NCBI GenBank assembly: GCA_023421075.1
Contig: JAEZUM010000060.1
Location: forward strand, 1 to 64,000
Reading direction: 5' to 3'
DNA length: 64,000 bases
Source: Bacillota bacterium
GTDB lineage: Bacteria > Bacillota > Clostridia > Lachnospirales > Lachnospiraceae
Position numbers and translations under genes: made by a program. This document shows, piece by piece, positions 7,944 through 16,648 of the stretch (positions are counted from its first letter, which is position 1; each line of letters starts with the position of its first letter). The notes beneath the pieces were generated by a model. The model was given only the letters and a program-made list of their open reading frames with translations. It ran no database searches and was not told where the DNA came from.

Positions 7944-9419
7944 TTATTGCTTTATGGTAATATTCTGAAACACTCTTTCAAATCGCAGTAAGGCATCATC
8001 GATCATCTCTTCCGTATAGGCTGCACTCGTGTATAATCTGCTTCCGGCAAGGGTGACCAGACCTTCTGCCATATATGCCGCCCCCATATGTTCCATCTCT
8101 TTCTTTCTCTTACTCGTTTCCTTTAGCACCTTCGGTATCGTCCAAGGCTTTGACCAGTTGATCGCGAAATGCATGGTTCCGACCGTCTCAAGATGACAGA
8201 TCGAGCCCTGATTAAATGCGACAAAGGGAAGGTTGTATTTCTTAATTAAGGCCTGCAGACCTGCATTCAGTCGATCTCCCATTCGTCCCGCCACCTGTGC
8301 CGCATTGGTTCTCTCAATCTCTGAAAGTGTATAGTAACCAGCCACGCAGCTGATCGGAGTCGCTGCCATCGTCCCACCGATTAATGCCTTCTTATGCTTA
8401 TCTCCTGTCTGGATACCGGCTGCCAGATATTTCATATATTCCTTCTTACCACCAAGACCACCTGCGCCGGGATAACCACCTGCGATAACCTTACCGAATA
8501 CCGTTAGATCCGGTGATACTCCAAAGTAGCCCTGAGCACCTGCCATCCCGATGCGGAAGGCGGTCACTACTTCGTCAAAGATAAATAACGCTCCGTACTT
8601 CTTACAGAGTGCTGCCACTCCCTTGTTAAAATCCATATCAACTACTCGGGTGCCGCTCTCCGGACCGATAGGTTCGATCATAACTGCGGCGGTCCCGCCA
8701 TGCAGACGATTTCGCCTTAGCTTCCGTTCAAGATCCTTCAGATCGTTAGGGAAGAATTCCTGAGTATGTTTAAAGATAAAGTGCGGCACACCGTGAGCCT
8801 GTGTCCATTTTGAGCCGGGGATCCGAATTCCGAATGCCAGCTGATCACTCCAGCCATGATATGCTCCACCCATTTTGATGACGTTCTTGTGACCCGTAGC
8901 CAATCTTGCAACCCGAATTGCTGCCATACATGCTTCGGTTCCGGAGCCCAGCATACGAAACATCTCCACGGAAGGGATATGCTCGGAGATCAGTTTCGCC
9001 AATTTATACTCGTATTCATGAAACAAGCCGGTCGAAGGACCGCAATCATTCAGCAATTCGATTACCTTATTACGGACAACTTTAGGATTACTCCCCAGAA
9101 CCGTCGGTCCACCGGCTTGAAGAAAATCGTAATACCGATTCCCGTCAATGTCATACAGATAAGGTCCCTCAGCCTTTGTAAATACGAGAGGAAAAGGATA
9201 ATTGAAGGCCAGGTTATGTTGAACACCTCCCGGGATGAGCTGCTTTGCTTCGTTAATCATTTCTTTGGATTTTGAGCATTTTTTATCAAAATATTCCCTT
9301 TCGTAGGCAGCCAATGCTTCCGGGTTAATGGTTGAGATAGGCTTTGCAATCAGTTCATTTAATTCACGATTGATTCGATCCGCCTCGGGGTAATTCGATA
9401 TTGCATATCTGGTATCCAT
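7944..9419 (-). CDS. Class III (PLP) aminotransferase, glutamate-1-semialdehyde mutase-like
   Basis: The 491-aa cytoplasmic enzyme has fold-type I class III aminotransferase features: LGSGTEA (157-163) phosphate-binding loop, GAYHGW (185-190), IFDEVV (280-285) and the PLP lysine in VFGKVIAGG (K310). It is longer than HemL (about 430 aa) because of an N-terminal extension of about 60 residues, and there is no heme gene nearby. Its place in an operon with an aldolase and a carrier, opposite a sugar kinase, makes an amino-sugar or amino-aldehyde substrate more likely than heme synthesis. It has a strong promoter (TTGACA 9500-9505, TATAAT 9478-9483) followed by a TetR-type palindrome. Confidence 0.85.
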   Translation of the reverse strand: MDTRYAISNYPEADRINRELNELIAKPISTINPEALAAYEREYFDKKCSKSKEMINEAKQLIPGGVQHNLAFNYPFPLVFTKAEGPYLYDIDGNRYYDFLQAGGPTVLGSNPKVVRNKVIELLNDCGPSTGLFHEYEYKLAKLISEHIPSVEMFRMLGSGTEACMAAIRVARLATGHKNVIKMGGAYHGWSDQLAFGIRIPGSKWTQAHGVPHFIFKHTQEFFPNDLKDLERKLRRNRLHGGTAAVMIEPIGPESGTRVVDMDFNKGVAALCKKYGALFIFDEVVTAFRIGMAGAQGYFGVSPDLTVFGKVIAGGYPGAGGLGGKKEYMKYLAAGIQTGDKHKKALIGGTMAATPISCVAGYYTLSEIERTNAAQVAGRMGDRLNAGLQALIKKYNLPFVAFNQGSICHLETVGTMHFAINWSKPWTIPKVLKETSKRKKEMEHMGAAYMAEGLVTLAGSRLYTSAAYTEEMIDDALLRFERVFQNITIKQ

Positions 9420-9453
9420 TCTTTATCCTCCTTTTATCATAGCACAGCAATAA

Positions 9454-9467
9454 TGAGTGACGACTCA
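9454..9467. promoter_or_regulatory. TetR-type operator O1
   Basis: The inverted repeat TGAGT-GACG-ACTCA lies 11-24 bp downstream of the aminotransferase -10 element (9478-9483), where a bound repressor would block transcription. A related palindrome lies at the divergent TetR promoter. Confidence 0.65.
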
Positions 9468-9477
9468 CTTTTATTTC

Positions 9478-9505
9478 ATTATATCACTCTGCCATTATAT
9501 GTCAA
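9478..9505 (-). promoter_or_regulatory. Promoter of the aminotransferase-aldolase-MFS operon
   Basis: TTGACA (9500-9505) and TATAAT (9478-9483) are separated by 16 bp on the minus strand, a near-consensus sigma-A promoter. Confidence 0.8.
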
Positions 9506-9564
9506 TTGCCCAGCCTCAATATCAACACAATTTTAATTAAATTTTTTAATTAATTGTTTCCATA

Positions 9565-9592
9565 TTGCATTTTTAACAATTTATGTTAAACT
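9565..9592 (+). promoter_or_regulatory. Promoter of the tetR-type regulator
   Basis: TTGCAT (9565-9570) and TAAACT (9587-9592) have a 16-bp spacer on the plus strand and run straight into palindrome O2. Confidence 0.55.
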
Positions 9593-9596
9593 TAAA

Positions 9597-9612
9597 GTGA
9601 GCAATGACTCAC
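9597..9612. promoter_or_regulatory. TetR-type operator O2
   Basis: The inverted repeat GTGAG-N6-CTCAC begins 5 bp after the -10 of the regulator gene. It shares the AAAGTGAG...CTCA core with O1 read in reverse, which suggests that one repressor controls both divergent promoters and itself. Confidence 0.6.
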
Positions 9613-9630
9613 ATTTTAGGAGGGACCACA

Positions 9631-10278
9631 TTGACCGAACTATTTGGACGTATTCCGGTGGAAAAGAGAAACCGTATTTTTGATGCAGCAATTAATGAAT
9701 TTGCTATCTATGGCTATATGAATGCCAATACCAATAAAATCGCACGTAAAGCAGGAATCAGCGTAGGCAGCCTGTTTCAATATTTTGATAACAAGGAAGA
9801 TTTGTTTCTTACTACGGTAAAGCACTGTGCGACCATCATGAAATCGGCACTGGAAGAAATCATGATCGGCGAAGAGGATATTCTTCTGAAGGTGGAAAAG
9901 CTTCTTCGTACGATACAAAAGCATTCCAGAGAGAACCTCAATATGATACGTCTCTACAATGAGATGGCAACACAAAGCAATTCCAAAATTATCTGTGAGG
10001 TTGTCAGGGATATGGAGACGTTAACCGCTAAGCTGTATGCAGACCTTATTCAAAAGGCACAGGCTGAGCATGAAGCAAGGTCCGATTGCGATCCCGGTAT
10101 GTTTGCCTTTCTTCTTGATAATATCTTTATGATGCTGCAATTTTCCTACTCTTGTGATTATTACCGAGAACGATTTAAGATTTATGTAAGAGAAGATATC
10201 TTTGAACAAGATGATTTTGTGATTGAACAGAGCCTGAAATTTATTAAGGCAGCGTTCTCTCCTAAGATACCAAAATAA
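9631..10278 (+). CDS. TetR family transcriptional regulator of the catabolic island
   Basis: The 215-aa regulator has an N-terminal TetR helix-turn-helix (about residues 12-58, NTNKIARKAGISVGSLFQYF, then NKEDLF) and an all-helical ligand-binding C-terminal half. I chose the TTG at 9631 because AGGAGG (9618-9623 region) lies 7 nt upstream. The in-frame ATG at 9604 falls inside palindrome O2 and has no ribosome binding site. The gene is divergent from the aminotransferase operon and followed by an FGGY kinase 78 bp downstream. It probably represses both directions until a pathway intermediate binds (inference). Confidence 0.88.
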   Translation: MTELFGRIPVEKRNRIFDAAINEFAIYGYMNANTNKIARKAGISVGSLFQYFDNKEDLFLTTVKHCATIMKSALEEIMIGEEDILLKVEKLLRTIQKHSRENLNMIRLYNEMATQSNSKIICEVVRDMETLTAKLYADLIQKAQAEHEARSDCDPGMFAFLLDNIFMMLQFSYSCDYYRERFKIYVREDIFEQDDFVIEQSLKFIKAAFSPKIPK

Positions 10279-10356
10279 ATACAATAAATGACATTCATCC
10301 GGCAAACTGGCAGAACGACCTGAAAATCCTATCAAATTATAATCGCGGAGGCCATT

Positions 10357-11970
10357 ATGACAGGCAGTATATATATTATTGCTTATGATGTAGGTACTAC
10401 AGCAGTGAAAACCTGCTTATTTCTAGTCGAGAAGAAGATTCGTCTAATAGAGTATGCAGGAATGGCATATCCCTTACGATTAGTTCATAACGGTGGTGCA
10501 GAGCAGGATCCCGAGGATTGGTGGAATGCCATGTGTGTCACCACGAAGCAGGTACTCTCCTCCTCTAAAATCCCCCCCTCTGCAATCCAGGGAATTTCCT
10601 TCTGTTCGCAGATGCAGGGCTTAGTTCTGGTCGATTCGAAGGGGATACCGGTTCGACCGGCAATGAGTTATATGGATCAGCGAGCGATTGCACAGTTAAA
10701 GAAGGGCTTGGCCCATGGACTTCAAATTGCCGGATGCAACGTAATAAAGCTCTTGAAATCACTTTATATTACCAAGGCTGTTGCAGCCAGTGTGAAGGAC
10801 CCTGTCTGGAAATACAAATGGGTGGAGGAAAATGAACCGCAACACTTCTCCCTAGTACATAAATGGCTGGATGTGAAAGAGTTTCTCATTCACCGATGCA
10901 CCGGTGAATTTATCATGACCACCGACTCTGCCTTTGCTACTCTTCTTTACGATACAAGAAAGGGTCATGAGGGCTTTAGTAAAAGTATGTGTAAGATGTA
11001 TGGTGTAAATTATGACCATATGCCACATGTGATTGAAGCAAGCGAACAAGCCGGCTTATTAACCGAGAAGGCTGCAAACGAGCTGGGCTTAAGGGAAGGT
11101 ACGCCGGTGTTTGGCGGTGGAGGAGATGCCTCCTTAATCGGGATTGGAGCCGGAGCGGTGAAGGAGGGAAATACGCACATCTACTGCGGTACCTCCGGAT
11201 GGGTATCCACCGTAGTCAAAAAACCGATGGTGGATACTACCTCTATGATTGCTGCGATCGTCGGAGCAAGAAAAGGTCTTTTTCATTACTTCGCCGAGCT
11301 GGAAACTGCGGGAAAATGCCTGGAATGGGTGAAGGATCATCTTGCCTTGGATGAAATCGATATCTATCTCGAGAAAAGAAACGTAACCGAAGCACATGAA
11401 GCGATCTATACAAGCCTATATGATTATATGATGCATACCATCGGTCAGATTCCTGCCGGAAGTCACGGCGTAATATTTACTCCCTGGCTTCATGGAAACC
11501 GCTGTCCCTTTGAGGATTCTATGGTCAGGGGCATGTTCTTCAACATCAGTCTGGACACCGGAAAAACACAGTTAATCCGTTCCGTCCTGGAAGGTGTCTG
11601 TTATCATATGAGATGGATGCTGGAGGCTGAAGAACACAAGGTAACAACCTCCCGAACGATCCGCTTTGTCGGCGGAGGCGCTCTCTCCTTACTGACCTGC
11701 CAGATTCTTGCCGATATCACTAATCGAACCATTGAGACCGTACCAAATCCACAGAATGTTGGTTCTGTTGGAGCAGCCATCGTCGCTGCTGTAGGTCTCG
11801 GAGTAATAAAATCTCTGGAGCAGGCGAATGACTTTATTACTGTTTCTGAAACCTTTACCCCGAATCCTCTTCATTTGTCTCTATACAATAATGGCTATAA
11901 GGTATTTCAGAGACTCTATCGAACAAATAAAAAGAATTTTAGAATACTGAATAAAGGTCATCCCATTTAG
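10357..11970 (+). CDS. FGGY-family carbohydrate kinase (xylulokinase-like)
   Basis: The 537-aa kinase has the N-terminal ATPase loop IIAYDVGTTAVKT, a central GGGDASLIGIGAG segment and a C-terminal adenosine motif IRFVGGGALS (about residues 429-438). These enzymes phosphorylate ketoses, polyols or deoxysugars in the cytoplasm. GGAGG lies 6 nt before the ATG. It follows tetR and is divergent from the aldolase/aminotransferase/MFS operon, so kinase then aldolase is a plausible order of steps. The sugar is not known. Sequence resembles XylB-type members, but no xylose isomerase is nearby. Confidence 0.87.
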   Translation: MTGSIYIIAYDVGTTAVKTCLFLVEKKIRLIEYAGMAYPLRLVHNGGAEQDPEDWWNAMCVTTKQVLSSSKIPPSAIQGISFCSQMQGLVLVDSKGIPVRPAMSYMDQRAIAQLKKGLAHGLQIAGCNVIKLLKSLYITKAVAASVKDPVWKYKWVEENEPQHFSLVHKWLDVKEFLIHRCTGEFIMTTDSAFATLLYDTRKGHEGFSKSMCKMYGVNYDHMPHVIEASEQAGLLTEKAANELGLREGTPVFGGGGDASLIGIGAGAVKEGNTHIYCGTSGWVSTVVKKPMVDTTSMIAAIVGARKGLFHYFAELETAGKCLEWVKDHLALDEIDIYLEKRNVTEAHEAIYTSLYDYMMHTIGQIPAGSHGVIFTPWLHGNRCPFEDSMVRGMFFNISLDTGKTQLIRSVLEGVCYHMRWMLEAEEHKVTTSRTIRFVGGGALSLLTCQILADITNRTIETVPNPQNVGSVGAAIVAAVGLGVIKSLEQANDFITVSETFTPNPLHLSLYNNGYKVFQRLYRTNKKNFRILNKGHPI

Positions 11971-12013
11971 AACGATGAACAAATCAACCCTATCATTATT
12001 TTCTGCTGACACC

Positions 12014-12089
12014 AAAAAAGCGCCCTTCTCATAACATGAACCGCCACTGTAGCTGCAGTAGGCGGTTCATAGAGGAGGGTGCTTTTTTT
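12014..12089. terminator. Bidirectional nested terminator
   Basis: The outer arms (AAAAAAGCGCCCTTCTC with GAGGAGGGTGCTTTTTT, two G-U pairs) enclose a second perfect stem (ATGAACCGCC / GGCGGTTCAT). There are A/T tracts on both sides, so it can end transcripts from the kinase (plus) and from the secreted-protein gene (minus). Confidence 0.85.
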
Positions 12090-12163
12090 ATCCATAAAGG
12101 TATGCGAAAGCATACATTTTATTCATTCATTTCCTATCCGGAAAAACAGGTTAATCACCTATG

Positions 12164-13321
12164 TTATCTGATAACAACGACCGGAAGTGTAATCGGAGCA
12201 ACGGTAGGTGTTGACACATTACCAGCTTTATCGGTAACCAGAGAACCAGGTGCGATGGTCAGTGTTAATGTAGAGGTTCCAAAACCCTTAATTCCGATTA
12301 GGTCTGTCTCTCCAAGTGAAACCATCAAAGATGTTGCACTTAATACGGTTCCTTTAGATCCCTTCTCACCATTTGTGAGCTGATAAGATCTTCCCAGTGC
12401 TACATCCACTAAGGTAAGCTTTGTGACATCAACGGTATCATTTATTGTTCCTGCTCCAGCTACTACCAGATACAGCTCTCCATCCTCTTCCTGATAGATT
12501 GCATTGGTAATTGTAGTCAGGGTAGGTGCAACATAATCAACAGTGAGTTTTACCTCTGCTTTGCTTTGAACCATTTTGTTATCTTTGTCATATAACTTAA
12601 TTGTTACATCTCCGCCTTCCGGAACAAGAGTTCTTAACTCTTCATTGGTAGGTGTTCCATCGGAGGTTGTAAAAGTAATTGCAGATCCTGTAGCAACTGC
12701 TGTTGTTGCGATAAGCTTTGTATTAACATAAAGCTCCGCTTTGCCACCATTTGCCTGCTCCGGCTTAATGTCAGCCGTTACATTAAAATATAAAGAAGTG
12801 CTATTTAGCGTATTGGCAACTACATTCTCTCCGAACACGGTAAGCTTAATATTTTTCGGTGCCTCTAGCACTGCTGTTTCCGGCTTGGGTTCTTCAATCT
12901 TCACCTTATCATCATATACCTTTACTCTAACACCGAGGGCATTTGCAATATATTTAATCAGTACTGTTCTCTTTTTGCTGTTCTTAGCGGTAAAGATACC
13001 GGACTTGGTATCCTCTACACCGTTAAGAGTTACTTTCTTATTCTTAAAATCAATAATCAGTGTCTTCGTATCCTTTTTAACTGTTAATACAGCGGTTGCT
13101 TTGTCAAAACTTACGGTTGCTCCCATGCCTTTTACAATCGGATCAGTCGGTAAGGAATATCTGCCGTATTTGATTACTTTTGAATCCTCATATTCAAATT
13201 CCTGGGTTTTGGAATATTCCTTTTGTGCCTTTTCCTGATTTTTGGAAGGCTTAGCAAATGCTACCGTAGCGGATGATGTGATAAGTGCTAAGGTAATTAT
13301 AAAACATAAAATTCTCTTCAT
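12164..13321 (-). CDS. Secreted protein with copper-amine-oxidase-N-like domain and Ig-like repeats
   Basis: The 385-aa protein has a signal peptide (residues 1-23, cleavage after AFA). Residues 45-150 resemble the copper amine oxidase N-terminal domain found in many clostridial surface proteins (YSLPTDPIVKGMGATVSFD, VLIKYIANALGVRV). Residues 150-385 are beta-rich, Thr/Val-rich and look like two Ig-like or bacterial cadherin-like modules (VDYVAPTLTTI, then DKAGNVSTP). No sorting signal, SLH domain or catalytic motif is visible. It is probably a secreted structural or adhesion protein. Its 5' leader carries two Shine-Dalgarno-like hairpins (see 13364-13436). Confidence 0.7.
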   Translation of the reverse strand: MKRILCFIITLALITSSATVAFAKPSKNQEKAQKEYSKTQEFEYEDSKVIKYGRYSLPTDPIVKGMGATVSFDKATAVLTVKKDTKTLIIDFKNKKVTLNGVEDTKSGIFTAKNSKKRTVLIKYIANALGVRVKVYDDKVKIEEPKPETAVLEAPKNIKLTVFGENVVANTLNSTSLYFNVTADIKPEQANGGKAELYVNTKLIATTAVATGSAITFTTSDGTPTNEELRTLVPEGGDVTIKLYDKDNKMVQSKAEVKLTVDYVAPTLTTITNAIYQEEDGELYLVVAGAGTINDTVDVTKLTLVDVALGRSYQLTNGEKGSKGTVLSATSLMVSLGETDLIGIKGFGTSTLTLTIAPGSLVTDKAGNVSTPTVAPITLPVVVIR

Positions 13322-13363
13322 AATAATTCTCCTTTCAAAAACATTAATCTCATGTTAAGTTTC

Positions 13364-13436
13364 GGGAGATTCCAGTCTCCCTTTCAGTGTCTTGAAAAAT
13401 GAATAAGTAAGCTAGCTTAGGAGAATTTGTTCTCCT
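13364..13436 (-). promoter_or_regulatory. Two SD-mimicking hairpins in the leader of the secreted-protein gene
   Basis: GGGAGA-N6-TCTCCC (13364-13381) and AGGAGAA-TTTG-TTCTCCT (13419-13436) lie upstream of the real ribosome binding site, GAAAGGAGAATTATT before the ATG at 13321. Their 3' arms on the mRNA (TCTCC) are complementary to the real Shine-Dalgarno. The remaining 225 bp up to 13661 contain no gene. Confidence 0.5.
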
Positions 13437-13661
13437 TTTCATTTTCATATTAAAGTATTCGAAGGAGGAACCGTTTATTTTGGGGTAACTACTTCCAATT
13501 GTATAGTACATTTGGACTATTAATCTTTATCTATAATATCTAATCTAGCCTTTATTTTTTTCTGTTTTGATGAATATATCTTATAAGGTCAATGTGATAC
13601 AATATAAGAAAGCTTGTATTCCTGTATCATCTATTCCTCCTCCTATAGAATGGAGGATCTT

Positions 13662-14672
13662 ATGTCACGAACCAAAAAATCTTTGATTTCTTTCCTTTTA
13701 TGTCTTCTGCTTTCCTTACTGTCACCTATGCTCCAATTAAACCATGTTAACGCAGCTTCGATTGAATTCGTTCTCTTATCGCAGTATAAGGCAACTTTGG
13801 ATATCGGTGATGAACTATACTTATTTGCTATCACAACGAATGGAGATATGCCCTCCTGGAAGAGTAGTTCCACTAAAATAGTTTCCGTAAATACCTATGG
13901 AAAAATCACTGCCAAAAAAGCCGGGTCTGCAACGATAACCGCGAAAATCAAGAACGGGGAGGCCTCCTGTAAGGTGACGGTCAATAAGACGAAGCTTACC
14001 CTAAGTGATACCAGAATCTCGATGGAACGCGGTACCACCTGCCGGCTGACTGCTTCTGCCTCAAACTCTGCATTGATTAGCTGGAAGAGCAGCAAAAAGA
14101 GCATAGCCACCATTGATGAAGACGGCCTTGTCACCGGAATCAAACCGGGTGAAACAACAATTACCGCCACGGCAGACGGTACCTCCAAGACTTGTATCAT
14201 AACGGTCAAGGCTCCTACAATTCGTTTGAGTAGTTCCAAACTCAAGCTATACCGCAACCAGACTGCCAGATTATCAGCCACGGTATCCAGTAACATATCC
14301 CCCACCTGGAAATCAAACAAATCCAGTGTTGCCACCGTCGATGAAACCGGCACAGTTACTGCTATGAAGCATGGAACTGCCGTAATTACAGCCACCCTGG
14401 ACGGAGTATCAAAAAGCTGTGAGATCATTGTCGAACCCCCGGTTATCAGCTTAAGTGAAGCTGAGCTTAATCTGACGATAGGATCCACAGCGAAGCTTAA
14501 TGCGAAGGTATCCTCCGGCAATCCGGTTACCTGGTCTACCAGTAATGAGAATATTTTGTCTGTTGCCCAGGATGGGACAGTCACTGCCTGGCAGAAAGGC
14601 CGGGCTTATGTTTATGCCAGTGAAGACGGTACTAAGATTCGTTGTATCGTCACTGTAACAGAAAAGAACTGA
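13662..14672 (+). CDS. Secreted protein of four bacterial Ig-like (BIG2) domains
   Basis: The 336-aa protein has a signal peptide (residues 1-32, ending VNAA). Four tandem BIG2 repeats of about 75-80 residues follow, each with the pattern W(K/S)SS...I/V A T/S V DE.G.VT...G.A.ITA (for example SWKSSKKSIATIDEDGLVTG). The start is the ATG at 13662 with GGAGG 5 nt upstream; the frame stays open further back without a ribosome binding site. It has no anchor or catalytic domain, so it is a candidate extracellular adhesin or matrix component. A neighbouring secreted gene is divergent from it. Confidence 0.82.
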   Translation: MSRTKKSLISFLLCLLLSLLSPMLQLNHVNAASIEFVLLSQYKATLDIGDELYLFAITTNGDMPSWKSSSTKIVSVNTYGKITAKKAGSATITAKIKNGEASCKVTVNKTKLTLSDTRISMERGTTCRLTASASNSALISWKSSKKSIATIDEDGLVTGIKPGETTITATADGTSKTCIITVKAPTIRLSSSKLKLYRNQTARLSATVSSNISPTWKSNKSSVATVDETGTVTAMKHGTAVITATLDGVSKSCEIIVEPPVISLSEAELNLTIGSTAKLNAKVSSGNPVTWSTSNENILSVAQDGTVTAWQKGRAYVYASEDGTKIRCIVTVTEKN

Positions 14673-14712
14673 TATAATCGGAGGAATGGATGAACAAGCT
14701 AGATACAAGAAT

Positions 14713-14746
14713 GGTCTTTGCCATCCCGGGTGGGTTGGCAAAGACC
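14713..14746. terminator. Convergent hairpin
   Basis: GGTCTTTGCCA (14713-14723) pairs perfectly with TGGCAAAGACC (14736-14746) between two convergent genes. The T-tracts are poor on both sides, so it is a probable but weak terminator. Confidence 0.55.
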
Positions 14747-14768
14747 GATTGAAATTCATGATATTATG

Positions 14769-15824
14769 TTACCTGGTAACGATCCAGATAATGGCAAGAG
14801 TGATAACCGCTAACATTCCGATTCCGATCAGTGTAAAACCAAATAATCGTTGTCGCATTACTCTTTTCTCGGTTCGATGAATCAGGGTTTCACATTCGCC
14901 TGCCAAATCATCAGCATCTTTATAACCGCTGATTTTACGAAACTCTTCCGCTGCCTTCTTATAATCTTCTGCACTTTTCGCATTGCTTTTTATACTTACT
15001 GCATCTTTATATATTTTCCTCTTAATCTTCTTCTTTGTTTCCTTAGCCAGAAGCTTACATTCCTCTGCCAATTGAACACAATCCTTGTAATCTGCCATTG
15101 CTGCGAATTGTTTGGTTACCTTTTTATACATGTCCAGCTTATCGTTGCAGGTCGTCATACAACGGATCGCCTTCATAAGCTTCACATACTTCTGGTATTT
15201 TTCCTCTTTCGTCAGATCAATCGTTTCTTCATTGACGGTTGGTTCTTCTTTCACATCATCAATGACCGTCATTTGACTATCATTGGTATCTTCCATCAAA
15301 TATGCAAAATCCTTCTTTGAAAAACGATGATAGCTGGTATGACCATAATCAAATTTCAGGCAATAGCGATAATCATCCATTGAATTATTGTCAAAATAAA
15401 TGACATAGTCAAATTCATCTGATTCGCTTTTTTCACACACTATCTGATCCGAATAATTACGGAATACCTCCAGAATCTGTTCCAACGTGCAGTCATGCTT
15501 TCTTACGGTATCAATAAAGGCTACTAAAAACGGATTATCTTCATAGATTTCATGCACATAAGCTGCTCCTGCCGGCGGTATCAAAATACAATAACGATCA
15601 CCGTTATGATTGATTTGCAGCCTTCCCAGCTTATCCTCAACTTTATCAGCGAATAAAGCAAGTGCTGCATCCATCTTGTCGGGATCTGTGATATCCTCCT
15701 CCAGGATATGAGCCAGTGAACGCATTGGATAATAAAGTCTTATGGTTTCCTTCTCATAACCCAGTTTAATCTGTTCCTCCTTGATGGTATCACAGATCAC
15801 TTTTTCAAGCATTTCATAATTCAT
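14769..15824 (-). CDS. DUF3877 family protein with C-terminal membrane anchor
   Basis: Residues 1-170 match the DUF3877 pattern known from clostridia (MLEKVICDTIKEEQIKLGYEKETIRLYYP region). A linker follows, and about 220-315 contain repeats of the type YKDCVQLAEEC / YKDADDLAGEC, helical hairpins common in Lachnospiraceae proteins. One transmembrane helix (about 326-349) ends the chain, so it is a tail-anchored protein with its bulk in the cytoplasm. Function unknown. It is transcribed convergently to the BIG2 gene and lies 21 bp downstream of the nitroreductase gene, possibly in one operon. Confidence 0.65.
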   Translation of the reverse strand: MNYEMLEKVICDTIKEEQIKLGYEKETIRLYYPMRSLAHILEEDITDPDKMDAALALFADKVEDKLGRLQINHNGDRYCILIPPAGAAYVHEIYEDNPFLVAFIDTVRKHDCTLEQILEVFRNYSDQIVCEKSESDEFDYVIYFDNNSMDDYRYCLKFDYGHTSYHRFSKKDFAYLMEDTNDSQMTVIDDVKEEPTVNEETIDLTKEEKYQKYVKLMKAIRCMTTCNDKLDMYKKVTKQFAAMADYKDCVQLAEECKLLAKETKKKIKRKIYKDAVSIKSNAKSAEDYKKAAEEFRKISGYKDADDLAGECETLIHRTEKRVMRQRLFGFTLIGIGMLAVITLAIIWIVTR

Positions 15825-15845
15825 GAAATAACGTCCTTTCTATCA

Positions 15846-16409
15846 TTACAGGAATCTCAATGCAGTTGTCCTCTCTGCATGTTCTCTTGTGGAATCATAT
15901 TTTTGCCAATAGATTGCTTCTTCCTTGTATTGTGTTCTTGGTTGCTTCTCCTCATCCGGATAGCCAAGCAGAAGGATACTGTTTACAGCCACATGTTCCG
16001 GAATGTCTAAAAGAACACTTACTTCCTTATCATTAAAATCACCAATCCAGACAGCTCCTAATCCCAATGCCGTTACAGTCAATAATATGTTCTCAATCGC
16101 CGCACTGCAATCCATAACACCGGTACTTTTCCAGGGAATATAACTTGTATTGCCACATACGACGAAGGCTGCGGTTGCATTATAATACCTTCCGTTATCC
16201 TTACCGATACACTCCTTTAGCTGTAACAGGATATTCTCTTCGTTAACTACAATAAACTCCCAGGGCTGTAAATTACAGGCTGAGGGAGCTGCCATCGCTG
16301 CCTGAAGCAAAAGCTTGATTTTCTCCTCTTCCACCGGCTTTTGATCAACAAATCTTCGGATACTTCTTCTATTATACATAACATCGAGTAATGCTTGTAA
16401 TTGGTCCAT
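15846..16409 (-). CDS. Nitroreductase family protein
   Basis: This is a 187-aa FMN-dependent oxidoreductase of the nitroreductase superfamily. RRSIRRF (about 14-20) and the AAPSACNLQPWEFIVV segment (about 40-55) form the FMN site, with LGLGAVWIGDF (about 116-126) near the C-terminal flavin contacts. Such enzymes reduce nitro compounds, quinones or flavins with NAD(P)H. It sits alone or just ahead of the DUF3877 gene. The physiological substrate cannot be told. Confidence 0.88.
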   Translation of the reverse strand: MDQLQALLDVMYNRRSIRRFVDQKPVEEEKIKLLLQAAMAAPSACNLQPWEFIVVNEENILLQLKECIGKDNGRYYNATAAFVVCGNTSYIPWKSTGVMDCSAAIENILLTVTALGLGAVWIGDFNDKEVSVLLDIPEHVAVNSILLLGYPDEEKQPRTQYKEEAIYWQKYDSTREHAERTTALRFL

Positions 16410-16648
16410 AATCTACCTCCTGAGTTACATTAAGTAATAATCCATATCGCAGAATTATCTTACCATTATTCATAGTAGGAAACAACATAAATTATTAAAT
16501 CCGACTCAATAAATATGAATTAAGTGCCAATTACTTATATACGAAATGCAGTTTATAATTTACAATATTTATAGTATAATTTACCAATAGGATTAGCAAG
16601 CTTAAATCACGAACGGTAATAACCCTTTACGAAAGAATGAGGTTGCAT

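Noticed and set aside
5483..11970. Heme or xylose pathway assignment for the island
   Set aside because: No other hem genes and no xylose isomerase are present; the similarity to HemL and XylB is at family level only.
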